Shown piece by piece: positions 52,505-59,784 of a stretch of 64,000 nt of DNA (positions are counted from its first letter, which is position 1; each line of letters opens with the position of its first letter). Origin of the DNA: Roseibium album (GTDB lineage Bacteria; Pseudomonadota; Alphaproteobacteria; Rhizobiales; Stappiaceae). The stretch spans positions 62,001-126,000 of the forward strand of contig CXTY01000011.1 of the NCBI GenBank assembly GCA_001404055.1, given 5' to 3'. A program made the translations under genes and the position numbers. A model generated the notes under the pieces. It ran no database searches and was not told the DNA's origin. It worked only from the letters and a program-made list of their open reading frames with translations.

Positions 52505-52567
52505 GGCTTCGAGCTGCACGAAGGGTTTGCCCACCTTCTCTGGCGCGGCATCGCTTTTGCGTTTCAT
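52505..52567 (-). pseudogene. Truncated copy of the 60-aa phage gene
   Basis: The 21 codons from ATG 52567 (MKRKSDAAPEKVGKPFV) match the intact gene at 52159 with several substitutions. Homology stops at 52505; the frame then runs into unrelated antisense sequence of moron 1. It is a by-product of the tandem duplication. Confidence 0.75.
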
Positions 52568-52575
52568 GGCTGGAA

Positions 52576-52604
52576 TTGCCTTTCAATGGGTGTGTAGATA
52601 GGCT
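52576..52604 (+). promoter_or_regulatory. Putative promoter of moron gene 2
   Basis: TTGCCT, 17 bases, TAGGCT, the duplicated counterpart of the element at 52168-52196. Placement relative to the start codon is identical. Confidence 0.4.
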
Positions 52605-52629
52605 TCGATCATTCAACCGGTGAGTGAAA

Positions 52630-52962
52630 ATGACTGAATTGGTTTATCTGGGAGTTGCGATCCTGATTGGGGTCATGGCGCACAAGAAATGGAAGGGCCG
52701 CAAGGGTGCCGGTTGGGCGTATCTGACAATTCTCGTGCTCCTGATCAGCGGCAGGACTCTCCATGCAATCGCCCCGATTGGAGATCCCGACGGCGCTGCG
52801 CGAGTGCTTACCTACTTTGCTCTTGCTGGCAGCATGCTTTTTACAGTCATTGGCTTGAAAGTTGCCGCATGGCCAGATCGCAGAAACAGCAGGTCTACAG
52901 GACCCGTCGACGAAGCTAGTACGGCACATCCGAGACGAATTCGCAGGCGATCTGTACGGTAA
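52630..52962 (+). CDS. Moron membrane protein 2 (paralog of moron 1)
   Basis: 110 aa from ATG 52630. The N-terminus ELVYLGVAILIGVMAHKKWK and following KGAGWAYLTILVLL align with moron 1, so the pair arose by duplication. A third hydrophobic stretch (VLTYFALAGSMLFTVIGLK) is followed by a basic tail rich in Arg, which extends 47 bases into the convergent tail-terminator gene's 3' end. The tail could be an artefact of a late stop. Function unknown. Confidence 0.65.
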   Translation: MTELVYLGVAILIGVMAHKKWKGRKGAGWAYLTILVLLISGRTLHAIAPIGDPDGAARVLTYFALAGSMLFTVIGLKVAAWPDRRNSRSTGPVDEASTAHPRRIRRRSVR

Positions 52963-53362
52963 TCCCAGTCACATGCGGGTCGCCGTCAGTGGCCTGGTCT
53001 AGCCGGTCAATGCCGTTGATTTCCCAATGGGCGAGACCACCCGTTGAGGCCTCCAGCGTAGCATTGACCCGCGACAGGATGGTTTTCAGAGCTGAACGGC
53101 GCTCCGCGTCGGTTGCTGCCTTCACAACCAGCTCCAGAAGCGCAGTCTGGCGCATTTCATAACCGCCGCCAGAGCCGAGGCTCTGATTGACCCTCTCAAG
53201 ATCACCATCGACCATGTTGGCATAACCACGTGCGCCGCTGTCGAGCGCCTCCAGGGCACTGTCCAACGTTTCATTGCGGCCAATCGCCGGCACATCATTA
53301 TCGCCATCAGCAAGGTCGCTCAAAACCACATGCAGCGCGTCGAGAACATCGTCTGAACTCAT
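52916..53362 (-). CDS. Tail terminator-like protein
   Basis: 148 aa. The position before the tail tube, and DVLDALHVVLSDLADGDNDV, RQTALLELVVKAATDAERR and VTGITVQIACEFVSD, match lambda U-type tail terminators that cap the tail and join it to the head. Overlaps the upstream stop by four bases. Its end overlaps the convergent moron 2. Confidence 0.75.
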   Translation of the reverse strand: MSSDDVLDALHVVLSDLADGDNDVPAIGRNETLDSALEALDSGARGYANMVDGDLERVNQSLGSGGGYEMRQTALLELVVKAATDAERRSALKTILSRVNATLEASTGGLAHWEINGIDRLDQATDGDPHVTGITVQIACEFVSDVPY

Positions 53363-54036
53363 CGGGACAACCTTTTCAGCATGCGTTGAGTGATCAGGCC
53401 AGGTGCGGCCTGCCGGAGCACACGGACGCTTCTTGCAATGTCAAACCGCTTGCCAAGCCGAACCTGTTTGACGAGCGTATACATCAACACCGGTTCCGCC
53501 TTGGTCCGACCTCCAACCTTTACCCGGCGCGAGCCACCTCGTTTGCCGCGTGATCTACGGAACCCGTCTTTTGCAACGGCATAAAAAACTCTTCCACCTG
53601 ATCCCGGTTTTTGAAACACATTCAGGCTGTCATTACCGAAGGCTTCAAGGAAGTCCTCCATCGACATGCGCCTGCCTCGCGTGCCTCTACGGCGACTGCG
53701 CGGCGCAAACTCGCTCGGGATTGCCAGAAAACCCGCCCCATGACTGGAGCGAATAGCGTCACCAGACGAAAACGCCGTTACGATTTGCGGCGCTTTCGAT
53801 TTGATAACCGCTGCCGGCTCCAAAGTGTCGACCCCTTTGCGCGGGTAGACAACTGACCGCCAACTCTTTGCCAGCCTGATACCAAGCCCTGCATTCAGGA
53901 TCTGCTGGCGAAACCGTTTCTTGCCGAGATTGGCAACATCTTCCGTTCCGCCGCGCAGTGCCTGGCCGAGTTCTTTCCGCTCAGCGTTCAGGTGCTTTTG
54001 CAAGTCCCCGACAAGGGCAAGACCAAGATCCGGCAT
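53359..54036 (-). CDS. DUF6441-type minor tail/head-tail protein (lambda Z position)
   Basis: 225 aa, basic. RFRQQILNAGLGIRLAKSWR, a Gly/Arg-rich stretch (RSRRRGTRGRRMSMEDFLE) and VFYAVAKDGFRRSRGKRGG fit the DUF6441 phage family. Position between connector and tail terminator suggests a head-tail joining role. Confidence 0.72.
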   Translation of the reverse strand: MPDLGLALVGDLQKHLNAERKELGQALRGGTEDVANLGKKRFRQQILNAGLGIRLAKSWRSVVYPRKGVDTLEPAAVIKSKAPQIVTAFSSGDAIRSSHGAGFLAIPSEFAPRSRRRGTRGRRMSMEDFLEAFGNDSLNVFQKPGSGGRVFYAVAKDGFRRSRGKRGGSRRVKVGGRTKAEPVLMYTLVKQVRLGKRFDIARSVRVLRQAAPGLITQRMLKRLSR

Positions 54037-54353
54037 CAGGTCACAGAAGCCTCAAAGGAATAAACCAGTCGCGCCGTATCCGATAAGGTCGGCTGCGATA
54101 GTATCGTGTAGGTTACTGCACCAGCGGTGAGTGTCTGCTTTTTGACTGGCGACACTTCAGCGGCGCGCACCTTCAACACCGTCTTGCGCCCGACAGCACG
54201 TGAGGCACCGCCGAAGTCAGTTGGCAAATCGTCGTCAGCAGAAAACAGCACCTTGCAAGGCACCGGATCGCCAACAACGGGCGAATAGAAGACGTCAATG
54301 CCGAGTCTTTCGAACACGGCATCGACGGCTTTTTGTGCGTAATCAGACCGCAT
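54036..54353 (-). CDS. Head-tail connector protein (lambda FII-like position)
   Basis: 105 aa from ATG 54353. YAQKAVDAVFERLGIDVFYS, VPCKVLFSADDDLPTDFG and a C-terminal beta hairpin (DTARLVYSFEASVT) match small joining proteins located after the major capsid gene. Overlaps the next gene by one base at 54036. Confidence 0.72.
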   Translation of the reverse strand: MRSDYAQKAVDAVFERLGIDVFYSPVVGDPVPCKVLFSADDDLPTDFGGASRAVGRKTVLKVRAAEVSPVKKQTLTAGAVTYTILSQPTLSDTARLVYSFEASVT

Positions 54354-54358
54354 CAGAC

Positions 54359-55408
54359 TTAGTCGGAGCTGAAGACTTCGACCAGGACGTTTGGCTGCTT
54401 GCACACCGCCAAGCGATTGGACTGCGACTTCATTTCAACCCCAGCGCCATGTTTCAGCACCTCGGTCGAAACATAGACCGGATCATCGGCAGTCGGTGCC
54501 TCATTGACCATGTCAATATGATGGACCGGCCCCTGGAAAGTCGTAAACATGTTCTGCGTGCCTGCAGGGAAAGCATGTCCTTTACCGCTTTCGACCGCCG
54601 CTTCGGAGGTGATGTCCCCGGAGGAATTGCGAACCGGGAACGTGCCCTTGTATTCGCGGAACAGAATCTGACCGAACTCGAAGATACGACCCCAGTTTCC
54701 GCCAAGGCGGTCGCGCTCCATATTTTGAAGTGTCGGAGCATTCTGGGTCTGAATCCAGAATTTTTCGACATTCGGATGCTGTGTCAGTTTGTTGAAGAAG
54801 GCTGTGGACACAATGCATTCAACCTGCGTCGAGGTCTCCCCCTTCAGGTTGCCCATGACATGGTCGATGACTTGCTCACACTTTTCCAGAACCTTGGTGT
54901 CGGCGGTTCCGAGTACGAAATCCACGGTCTTCTTGGTGAGGCCAAATACGGTATAGAGGTCGTAGAGCGTCCGGCCCTTGCCGTCCTTGATCAACCCGCG
55001 CATCATCCCCATACGGATATATTCCAGCGTGACGGAATGATGGTTGCGAACCCGGTTCAGGCGACGCGCGGTCTCGCTGTCGAGGCTCGGCGCGCTCATA
55101 ACACCATTGATCACTTCAAGACGCCCCGCCAGATCCTCCGGCTTGATGGTTTCAAGGTGAGGGAAATGCGGGATGGTCAAGATCGTGCCCGAGACATCAT
55201 CCTGTTCTGACATCTGACCCGGCGCACCCGGCTCGTCTGCAGCCAAAACCACGAGCTGACCGTCGCGGAAATCAATCCGCACCAATCGGGACGCCATTGG
55301 TTCACTCGGCGCAATATTAAGCGCGTTGAGGAGACCAAACTTGTTTGGAATGCGATTGACCTCTTCGGTCAGCTCCACATTCGAATAGGGAAAGAGAATA
55401 TCCGGCAT
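54359..55408 (-). CDS. Major capsid protein (lambda gpE family)
   Basis: 349 aa. NVELTEEVNRIPNKFG at the N-terminus, LVVLAADEPGAPGQ, RRLNRVRNHHSVTLEYIRMG and the spine-helix region, and DDPVYVSTEVLKHGAGVEMK at the C-terminus fit phage_cap_E-type HK97-fold capsids. Length typical of the lambda family. Preceded by a hairpin in the gap from the decoration gene. Confidence 0.92.
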   Translation of the reverse strand: MPDILFPYSNVELTEEVNRIPNKFGLLNALNIAPSEPMASRLVRIDFRDGQLVVLAADEPGAPGQMSEQDDVSGTILTIPHFPHLETIKPEDLAGRLEVINGVMSAPSLDSETARRLNRVRNHHSVTLEYIRMGMMRGLIKDGKGRTLYDLYTVFGLTKKTVDFVLGTADTKVLEKCEQVIDHVMGNLKGETSTQVECIVSTAFFNKLTQHPNVEKFWIQTQNAPTLQNMERDRLGGNWGRIFEFGQILFREYKGTFPVRNSSGDITSEAAVESGKGHAFPAGTQNMFTTFQGPVHHIDMVNEAPTADDPVYVSTEVLKHGAGVEMKSQSNRLAVCKQPNVLVEVFSSD

Positions 55409-55454
55409 TGCCTGCCACTCCTGTTCTTTTCCGGCCGTGCCGGAAGGGAATAAG

Positions 55455-55478
55455 AAAAAGGCCGGCTATGCCGACCTT
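55455..55478 (-). terminator. Hairpin with U-tract between decoration and capsid genes
   Basis: On the minus strand AAGGTCGGC-ATA-GCCGGCCTT, a 9-bp stem with one wobble, then TTT. It may lower or fine-tune read-through, or stabilise the capsid mRNA. Confidence 0.55.
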
Positions 55479-55492
55479 GGTTCCTTGTTGGG

Positions 55493-56200
55493 TTACGCGG
55501 TTCGGACCACGATGCCTTGCTCTTCGAGCATTTCGAGCGCGACGGCCTTCTGCGCATCCGTGACACCGTCCGGCCAGGCGATCCCGTCTGCGAAGCAAAG
55601 CACCTGACGGCGCAGGGCGATCAGACCAAAGTCCAGATCGGTTCCGTCTTCAGCCTCGGCGACATTAGCGGCAATACCCCAAGGCACCTCAGAGCCATCG
55701 GAACCACCCGGGTCCCAGGCAACAGCCTTGCCGGCATTCGGATTGATGTCAGTCCGTGACACGGTGATCTCAAATCGGTCGCCGGCAACAAAATCCGCAG
55801 CGCCATCGGCAATGGTGAAACGCACCTGTTTGCCAAATGCCGAGCCAACCGTCGCAGTGCCGACCGAATTGCCGTCTGGATCGGAGACCTCGAATGTGCC
55901 GCCATCGGTCGCCGGGTCGGTACAGACGACCTTATAGACGCCCTCTTTGGCAGCGGTCGTGACGGCGGGAGACGCCATCGTCAGAACCCCGTCTCCGGTA
56001 TTGCCTGCGTCAGCTGCGGAAACGCCTGTTGCAGTTGCAGTGGTTGTCAAGAGCGCCAGAATGGTTCCAAGCGCAATGGTGCGGACTGCACCGCTACCTG
56101 CGGCCAGAACCACTGACTCGCGGGAGAAATCAGGATTGGCCTCCCATTTGAGAAGCGAAGTAAGGCTCTTTGCCTGCGTCATCGAATAAAACGGCATCAT
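55493..56200 (-). CDS. Head decoration protein (lambda gpD-like) with an inserted beta domain
   Basis: 235 aa from ATG 56200, about twice the size of lambda gpD. N-terminal LKWEANPDFSRESVVLAAGS and C-terminal QVLCFADGIAWPDGVTDAQ are gpD-family blocks. In between, about 65-150 is an inserted repeat-like beta unit (DAGNTGDGVLTMASPAV through FVAGDRFEITVSRT) common in phage surface proteins. It stabilises the head and probably exposes the insert. Confidence 0.85.
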   Translation of the reverse strand: MMPFYSMTQAKSLTSLLKWEANPDFSRESVVLAAGSGAVRTIALGTILALLTTTATATGVSAADAGNTGDGVLTMASPAVTTAAKEGVYKVVCTDPATDGGTFEVSDPDGNSVGTATVGSAFGKQVRFTIADGAADFVAGDRFEITVSRTDINPNAGKAVAWDPGGSDGSEVPWGIAANVAEAEDGTDLDFGLIALRRQVLCFADGIAWPDGVTDAQKAVALEMLEEQGIVVRTA

Positions 56201-56288
56201 GTTGAAAGGTTCCTTCAATAGGCCGAGTGAGAGCGGTCCCCGGCCCTGCTCAGGTCGAGGTTGGAATTCGTGAATGTGTGAAAAACCG

Positions 56289-56678
56289 TTAGTTGGTGTA
56301 GCGGTCGACGGCTTTGGTCAGGCCTGATTTCGGCTGCTCGATCTTGTTTGGCCCGCCGAATTCCAGCGCAGCCTCACCCGACGCACGGTCCTTGCGGTCA
56401 GAAAAGTCTTCTTCTGCCTCAGGTGCGGTGGCTTTCGGTGATTTCGCCAGGGCTGCCTTGGCTGCCGCCGGGCTCTGATCGGTGTCAAAGGCAAAGTGCC
56501 GGGCGAGATCTTCGCGGCCTTCGGCCTCGTCCCCGCCGAGGATGGCCTTGATGCGCTCTTGTTCTGCCAATGCACCGGATTTTACTCCAGCCTCTGTCGC
56601 TGTTTTGACTGCAGCATCAAGCTGCGCCTGTGTAATGCCCGAGGCAGATGCATCGGGCGCCTGGTTGTTCTCGCTCAT
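56289..56678 (-). CDS. Nested scaffold protein (lambda Nu3-like), internal in-frame start
   Basis: 129 aa sharing the C-terminus of the protease gene. ATG 56678 has an excellent AAGGGG site six bases upstream, unlike random internal ATGs. The product starts MSENNQAPDASASG and is helical and acidic, with QAQLDAAVKTATEAG and RIKAILGGDEAEGRED. It guides prohead assembly and would be removed or degraded. Confidence 0.65.
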   Translation of the reverse strand: MSENNQAPDASASGITQAQLDAAVKTATEAGVKSGALAEQERIKAILGGDEAEGREDLARHFAFDTDQSPAAAKAALAKSPKATAPEAEEDFSDRKDRASGEAALEFGGPNKIEQPKSGLTKAVDRYTN

Positions 56679-57587
56679 GGATAATCCCCTTTGCTGCGAG
56701 ATTGTGCGCCCGACGCGGGCGCGGGAAAGGTCTTCAAGGACCTCGTCAAATGTGCCGACCTCATTTGCGAGACCGGCAGCAATTGCGTCGTCTGATAAAA
56801 GCGTGTTTGCCTCGAGGTCGCGCACGGATTGCGCGTCAATCCCGCGATGGTCAGCCACCAGGGCGACAAACCGATCCATGATCATGTTGACGCGCTGCTC
56901 AATTGAGGCGCGCGCTTCACCTTCGAGAGGTCCAAACGGATGACCATCAACCTTGCGGGCGCCGGCATGAATGATCGTTGCGGTCACACCACGATTTTCC
57001 AGCTCTTTGCTGCGATCCAGATGCAACCGCAGAACGCCAATTGAACCAACCTCGGAGCTTTCGGTCATCACGATCTTGGACGCGCCACTGATCAGCCCAT
57101 AGGCCGCAGAGGCTGCGAGTGAATTGACAACCGCGATCACCGGCTTTTTCGCGGCAATGGATTTGACCAGGCGCGCGTTTTCCAGCATGCCGGCAGCAGC
57201 GCCGCCCGGTGAATTCACATCCAGGGCAATTGCAGACACGGCGCTGTCAACTCCAGCACGGGTCATCTGTTCGGCAAATCCCTCATAAGAGGTCATGCCG
57301 GAGTGCGTTCCCATCCAGCTGCCACGATTGACCAGCTCACCCATAAGCCCGATCCGGGCAACACTTCCGACCATGGCATATCCCTGCCATTCGGGTCCCT
57401 CATTGCCCGGTTCAAACGCATCATCACCCCGGAAACGGTTTCCCTGCGGTTCGGGCGGCGTGACACCGTGCATGCGTGCGGCGAGATATTCGCCGATCAG
57501 AAGCCCTTGGGTTTCGGCCAACAGCAATGGGGTATCGAACACCTGCGAGGCAGCCCGCAGATAGTGAAGGTCGTTCAGTTCTGGCAT
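56289..57587 (-). CDS. S49-family prohead protease with fused scaffold
   Basis: 432 aa. Protease domain 70-300 with NSPGGAAAGM, catalytic S160 in NSLAASAAYG and Lys candidate K194 in LHLDRSKELENRG (SppA-type Ser-Lys dyad). The C-terminal part after residue 303 is acidic and helical, lambda C/Nu3-like scaffold. An internal start at 56678 can produce the scaffold alone. The start (57587) lies inside a remnant of an extra gpW copy. Confidence 0.88.
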   Translation of the reverse strand: MPELNDLHYLRAASQVFDTPLLLAETQGLLIGEYLAARMHGVTPPEPQGNRFRGDDAFEPGNEGPEWQGYAMVGSVARIGLMGELVNRGSWMGTHSGMTSYEGFAEQMTRAGVDSAVSAIALDVNSPGGAAAGMLENARLVKSIAAKKPVIAVVNSLAASAAYGLISGASKIVMTESSEVGSIGVLRLHLDRSKELENRGVTATIIHAGARKVDGHPFGPLEGEARASIEQRVNMIMDRFVALVADHRGIDAQSVRDLEANTLLSDDAIAAGLANEVGTFDEVLEDLSRARVGRTISQQRGLSMSENNQAPDASASGITQAQLDAAVKTATEAGVKSGALAEQERIKAILGGDEAEGREDLARHFAFDTDQSPAAAKAALAKSPKATAPEAEEDFSDRKDRASGEAALEFGGPNKIEQPKSGLTKAVDRYTN

Positions 57588-57680
57588 GGAAAATCCGATC
57601 CTTGGAACCCACCACGCATGGCAAAGCGGGTCCGGGTTCCGTTCTTGCGGTCGTATTCCGCTTTCAGCGAGTTGATAGGC
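57577..57680 (-). pseudogene. Truncated duplicate of the gpW-like gene, 3' end only
   Basis: Reading minus from about 57680: INSLKAEYDRKNGTRTRF then AMRGGF, matching ITQLKAECGRKNGTQARF and AMRGGF of the intact gene at 59542-59784. The frame runs on a few codons to TGA at 57577, overlapping the protease start. The 5' half is missing. Together with the intact gene it brackets the amidase-like moron. Confidence 0.8.
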
Positions 57681-58036
57681 TGCTCATTGTCGGTGGTTCA
57701 TCGCGAACTCTTCATCCGAAAATACTGTTAGATGACCGTGACGAGGTCATTCAAAGCGTTCATGACAGCGCGTTCAAATCAAAGTTTGGGTGGAGCCAGG
57801 AATTTCGTGGCAGGTGCGAGCACGATAAACGCATTTTTTGCAAACCGACCTACGATATGCAGCAAATCTGAATTTACTTTCGGCATTGCAGCGTCCAGTT
57901 CAAGCGCATGTACAAATAATCACGCATAAAACTGATGCGGACTTTGGTCGAAGCAATACAAAACCAGGAAATTCCTCGCTCGCATTTACCCCACTTCACG
58001 CCGTCTAGCATCTAACCAAAGATTCACTTGAAGTTA
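57588..58036. other. Moron boundary without an intact gene
   Basis: About 450 bases. The first 90 hold the gpW remnant listed separately. The rest, toward the amidase-like moron, is less GC-rich and has no convincing reading frame on either strand; the small plus-strand frames have no ribosome-binding site or recognisable product. Confidence 0.5.
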
Positions 58037-59113
58037 TCATTTGCTTCTTCTGGTTTTGGCTAACAGTTCCCCACGCAATTCTGAAACTAAAGAACCCAAA
58101 TAATTATTTACACGCTCCGGGACCAATTCTTTACGGCCAAATATCTGATCATCCGAAATATTGTATCCATCTACTAGAGTCACTAGCAAATTGAGCAAAG
58201 CCTCCTGTTGAGCTTCAGTTACATCACAAAAGCGTTGTTCTTCGTCGATTGCTTTGGTGTCACATGCCACTCCTATTCCAACCGACCCATAATTATGACC
58301 ATAAACAAAAGCGGGAACCCGTCTGATCGGACGTCCAGTTTCAACCGTTCCATCCTTTCGAACGACAAAATGTTCACCAATATCTGACCAGCCCATCAAG
58401 TCTTGGGCAATTTTTCTCAACGCATCGATAGATACGTCCTCGGTCACGCCTAGCACAATACGGCTAATTTCCCTTTCAACGACGGGGCTTTGAACCCGTG
58501 AGGGAGCCTCTCTTTTTCCAATTTGATATAATCGATTATGCGCTGCGTTACGCTCTGGTACAGTGGCATTCGTGTCAGCCAATGTTTCCAATGCGCTCTG
58601 TCGTTCTTTATTTAAATTTTTTTGAACTACATACAGATGTTCACGAAATCGCTCCCACTGTTTGCGGCGTCCATCAGTTTCAGCAAGGAAAGAAAAAAAC
58701 TCTGCAATATTTATTCGTTTCTCAATATTGTCAGACCTTGCTTCATTAGCAATTCGTTCAAAGTAATCGCGAGTTCCTTCAGTCTTCTTTGCCGCAAATC
58801 GTTGAAGAGCAAGACTATGTTCACGTTCAATGCGTTCTAACTCAAGTCGATGTTGTTCTTGTAGAATCACAATCTCGGTGTTTTGGCGAGAAGTTTCCGT
58901 TTGAAAAGAAAACGTCGACTTCGCAACTTCCTGCATGAATGGAAAAGCAGCTGCAGCAATTGCGACAACAGCCGTTCCCCAAATTACTTTCTTTACACCT
59001 TGATCATATTGGTACCGCTTAGTTTGAGCTTCTTCCTGTGCAAGTCTCCAGTTATTCTCCAGCTCTAAGCGGAGTTGCTCTAGATTCGGTCCATTTGAAA
59101 ATTCGTCACTCAT
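58037..59113 (-). CDS. Moron: membrane-anchored coiled-coil protein with degenerate amidase domain
   Basis: 358 aa from ATG 59113. Order: charged N-terminal helix 10-40, one membrane helix 42-61, coiled coil about 70-200, then an amidase-fold domain 215-335. That domain aligns with the phage endolysin: GWSDIGEHFVVRKDGTVETG and GHNYGSVGIGVACD against GWSDCGYHFFIQKDGTVQVG and GYNTGSIGICLHG. But T7-lysozyme-type active residues are missing: the H17 site is Gly, Y46 is Glu, and no His/Cys pair is found in the FGRKELVPERVNN segment. It is probably a non-catalytic binder. Composition differs from the late genes. Confidence 0.75.
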   Translation of the reverse strand: MSDEFSNGPNLEQLRLELENNWRLAQEEAQTKRYQYDQGVKKVIWGTAVVAIAAAAFPFMQEVAKSTFSFQTETSRQNTEIVILQEQHRLELERIEREHSLALQRFAAKKTEGTRDYFERIANEARSDNIEKRINIAEFFSFLAETDGRRKQWERFREHLYVVQKNLNKERQSALETLADTNATVPERNAAHNRLYQIGKREAPSRVQSPVVEREISRIVLGVTEDVSIDALRKIAQDLMGWSDIGEHFVVRKDGTVETGRPIRRVPAFVYGHNYGSVGIGVACDTKAIDEEQRFCDVTEAQQEALLNLLVTLVDGYNISDDQIFGRKELVPERVNNYLGSLVSELRGELLAKTRRSK

Positions 59114-59541
59114 CGCAAAAGGCCTTCTAAAGTAATCAATTTTTTTTGTGCTCGGCAAAACTTAAAATACCCTAGGTGACTTTCAAAAAAATCAACCATA
59201 AGCATACAAAGCATCATGATTGCATCTCTCGTTCATTTCAAACTGTAAATGGCTTGGATCGTGGGCCAGACGCATAAATCTGCACAATTTCGGCGGAAGC
59301 AAACATCGTTCACTCTGCTATCATTCCCGACGAAGAAATGCTTAATGTTACAAGAATGTCCAAAACATTGAGCCTCATCGCATCATTTCGCGCCAAAGAT
59401 GAACTACCGGTTCGAGACCACTTCGTGAGTTCTGGTTTTGATCGCATTGCTCCACAGCGCTGATCTTGCCCCGCTTTTGACTAGCGTCTGCAAACCAGAA
59501 ATGCAGTCAGTAACGCCGCTCATCATTTGTTGACCCAAACC
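59114..59541. other. Leader region of the amidase-like moron
   Basis: 428 bases, AT-rich, between the gpW-like gene and the moron. It probably contains the moron's own promoter on the minus strand, but I see no clear pair of hexamers. No convincing reading frame. Confidence 0.4.
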
Positions 59542-59784
59542 TTAGAAACCGCCACGCATGGCAAATCGGGCCTGGGTTCCGTTCTTGCGGCCGCATTCCG
59601 CCTTCAACTGGGTGATTAGCCGCTCCAGGTCTTTCTGGTTTGCTGGCTGCACCGCGACATCAAAGTCCTCATGACGGACACGGACCTCGGTTTCTCCAGC
59701 AGCCAGCTTGTAAAGTGCCGATTGCAGAACCGGCCAGACAAGGCACGGGTTTGTCGTGTCGATACCTTCAAAGATGCTGGCCAT
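59542..59784 (-). CDS. gpW-like head-tail joining protein
   Basis: 80 aa. DTTNPCLVWPVLQSALYKL, EVRVRHEDFDVAV and QPANQKDLERLITQLKAECG match the gpW fold, which plugs the portal. Start overlaps the portal stop by one base. A truncated second copy lies 2 kb away, next to the protease gene. Confidence 0.82.
   Translation of the reverse strand: MASIFEGIDTTNPCLVWPVLQSALYKLAAGETEVRVRHEDFDVAVQPANQKDLERLITQLKAECGRKNGTQARFAMRGGF

Larger units (their letters stand above)
52505..52633. repeat. Direct repeat, copy 2 of the duplicated moron boundary
   Basis: Ungapped match to 52097-52225 at 408-base offset, including promoter-like TTGCCT at 52576 and the ribosome-binding and start region of moron 2. Confidence 0.85.

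Noticed and set aside
57732..57929. Small plus-strand frame in the moron boundary
   Set aside because: No ribosome-binding site, Ser/Ala/Asn-rich product without family features, and located in apparent recombination debris.
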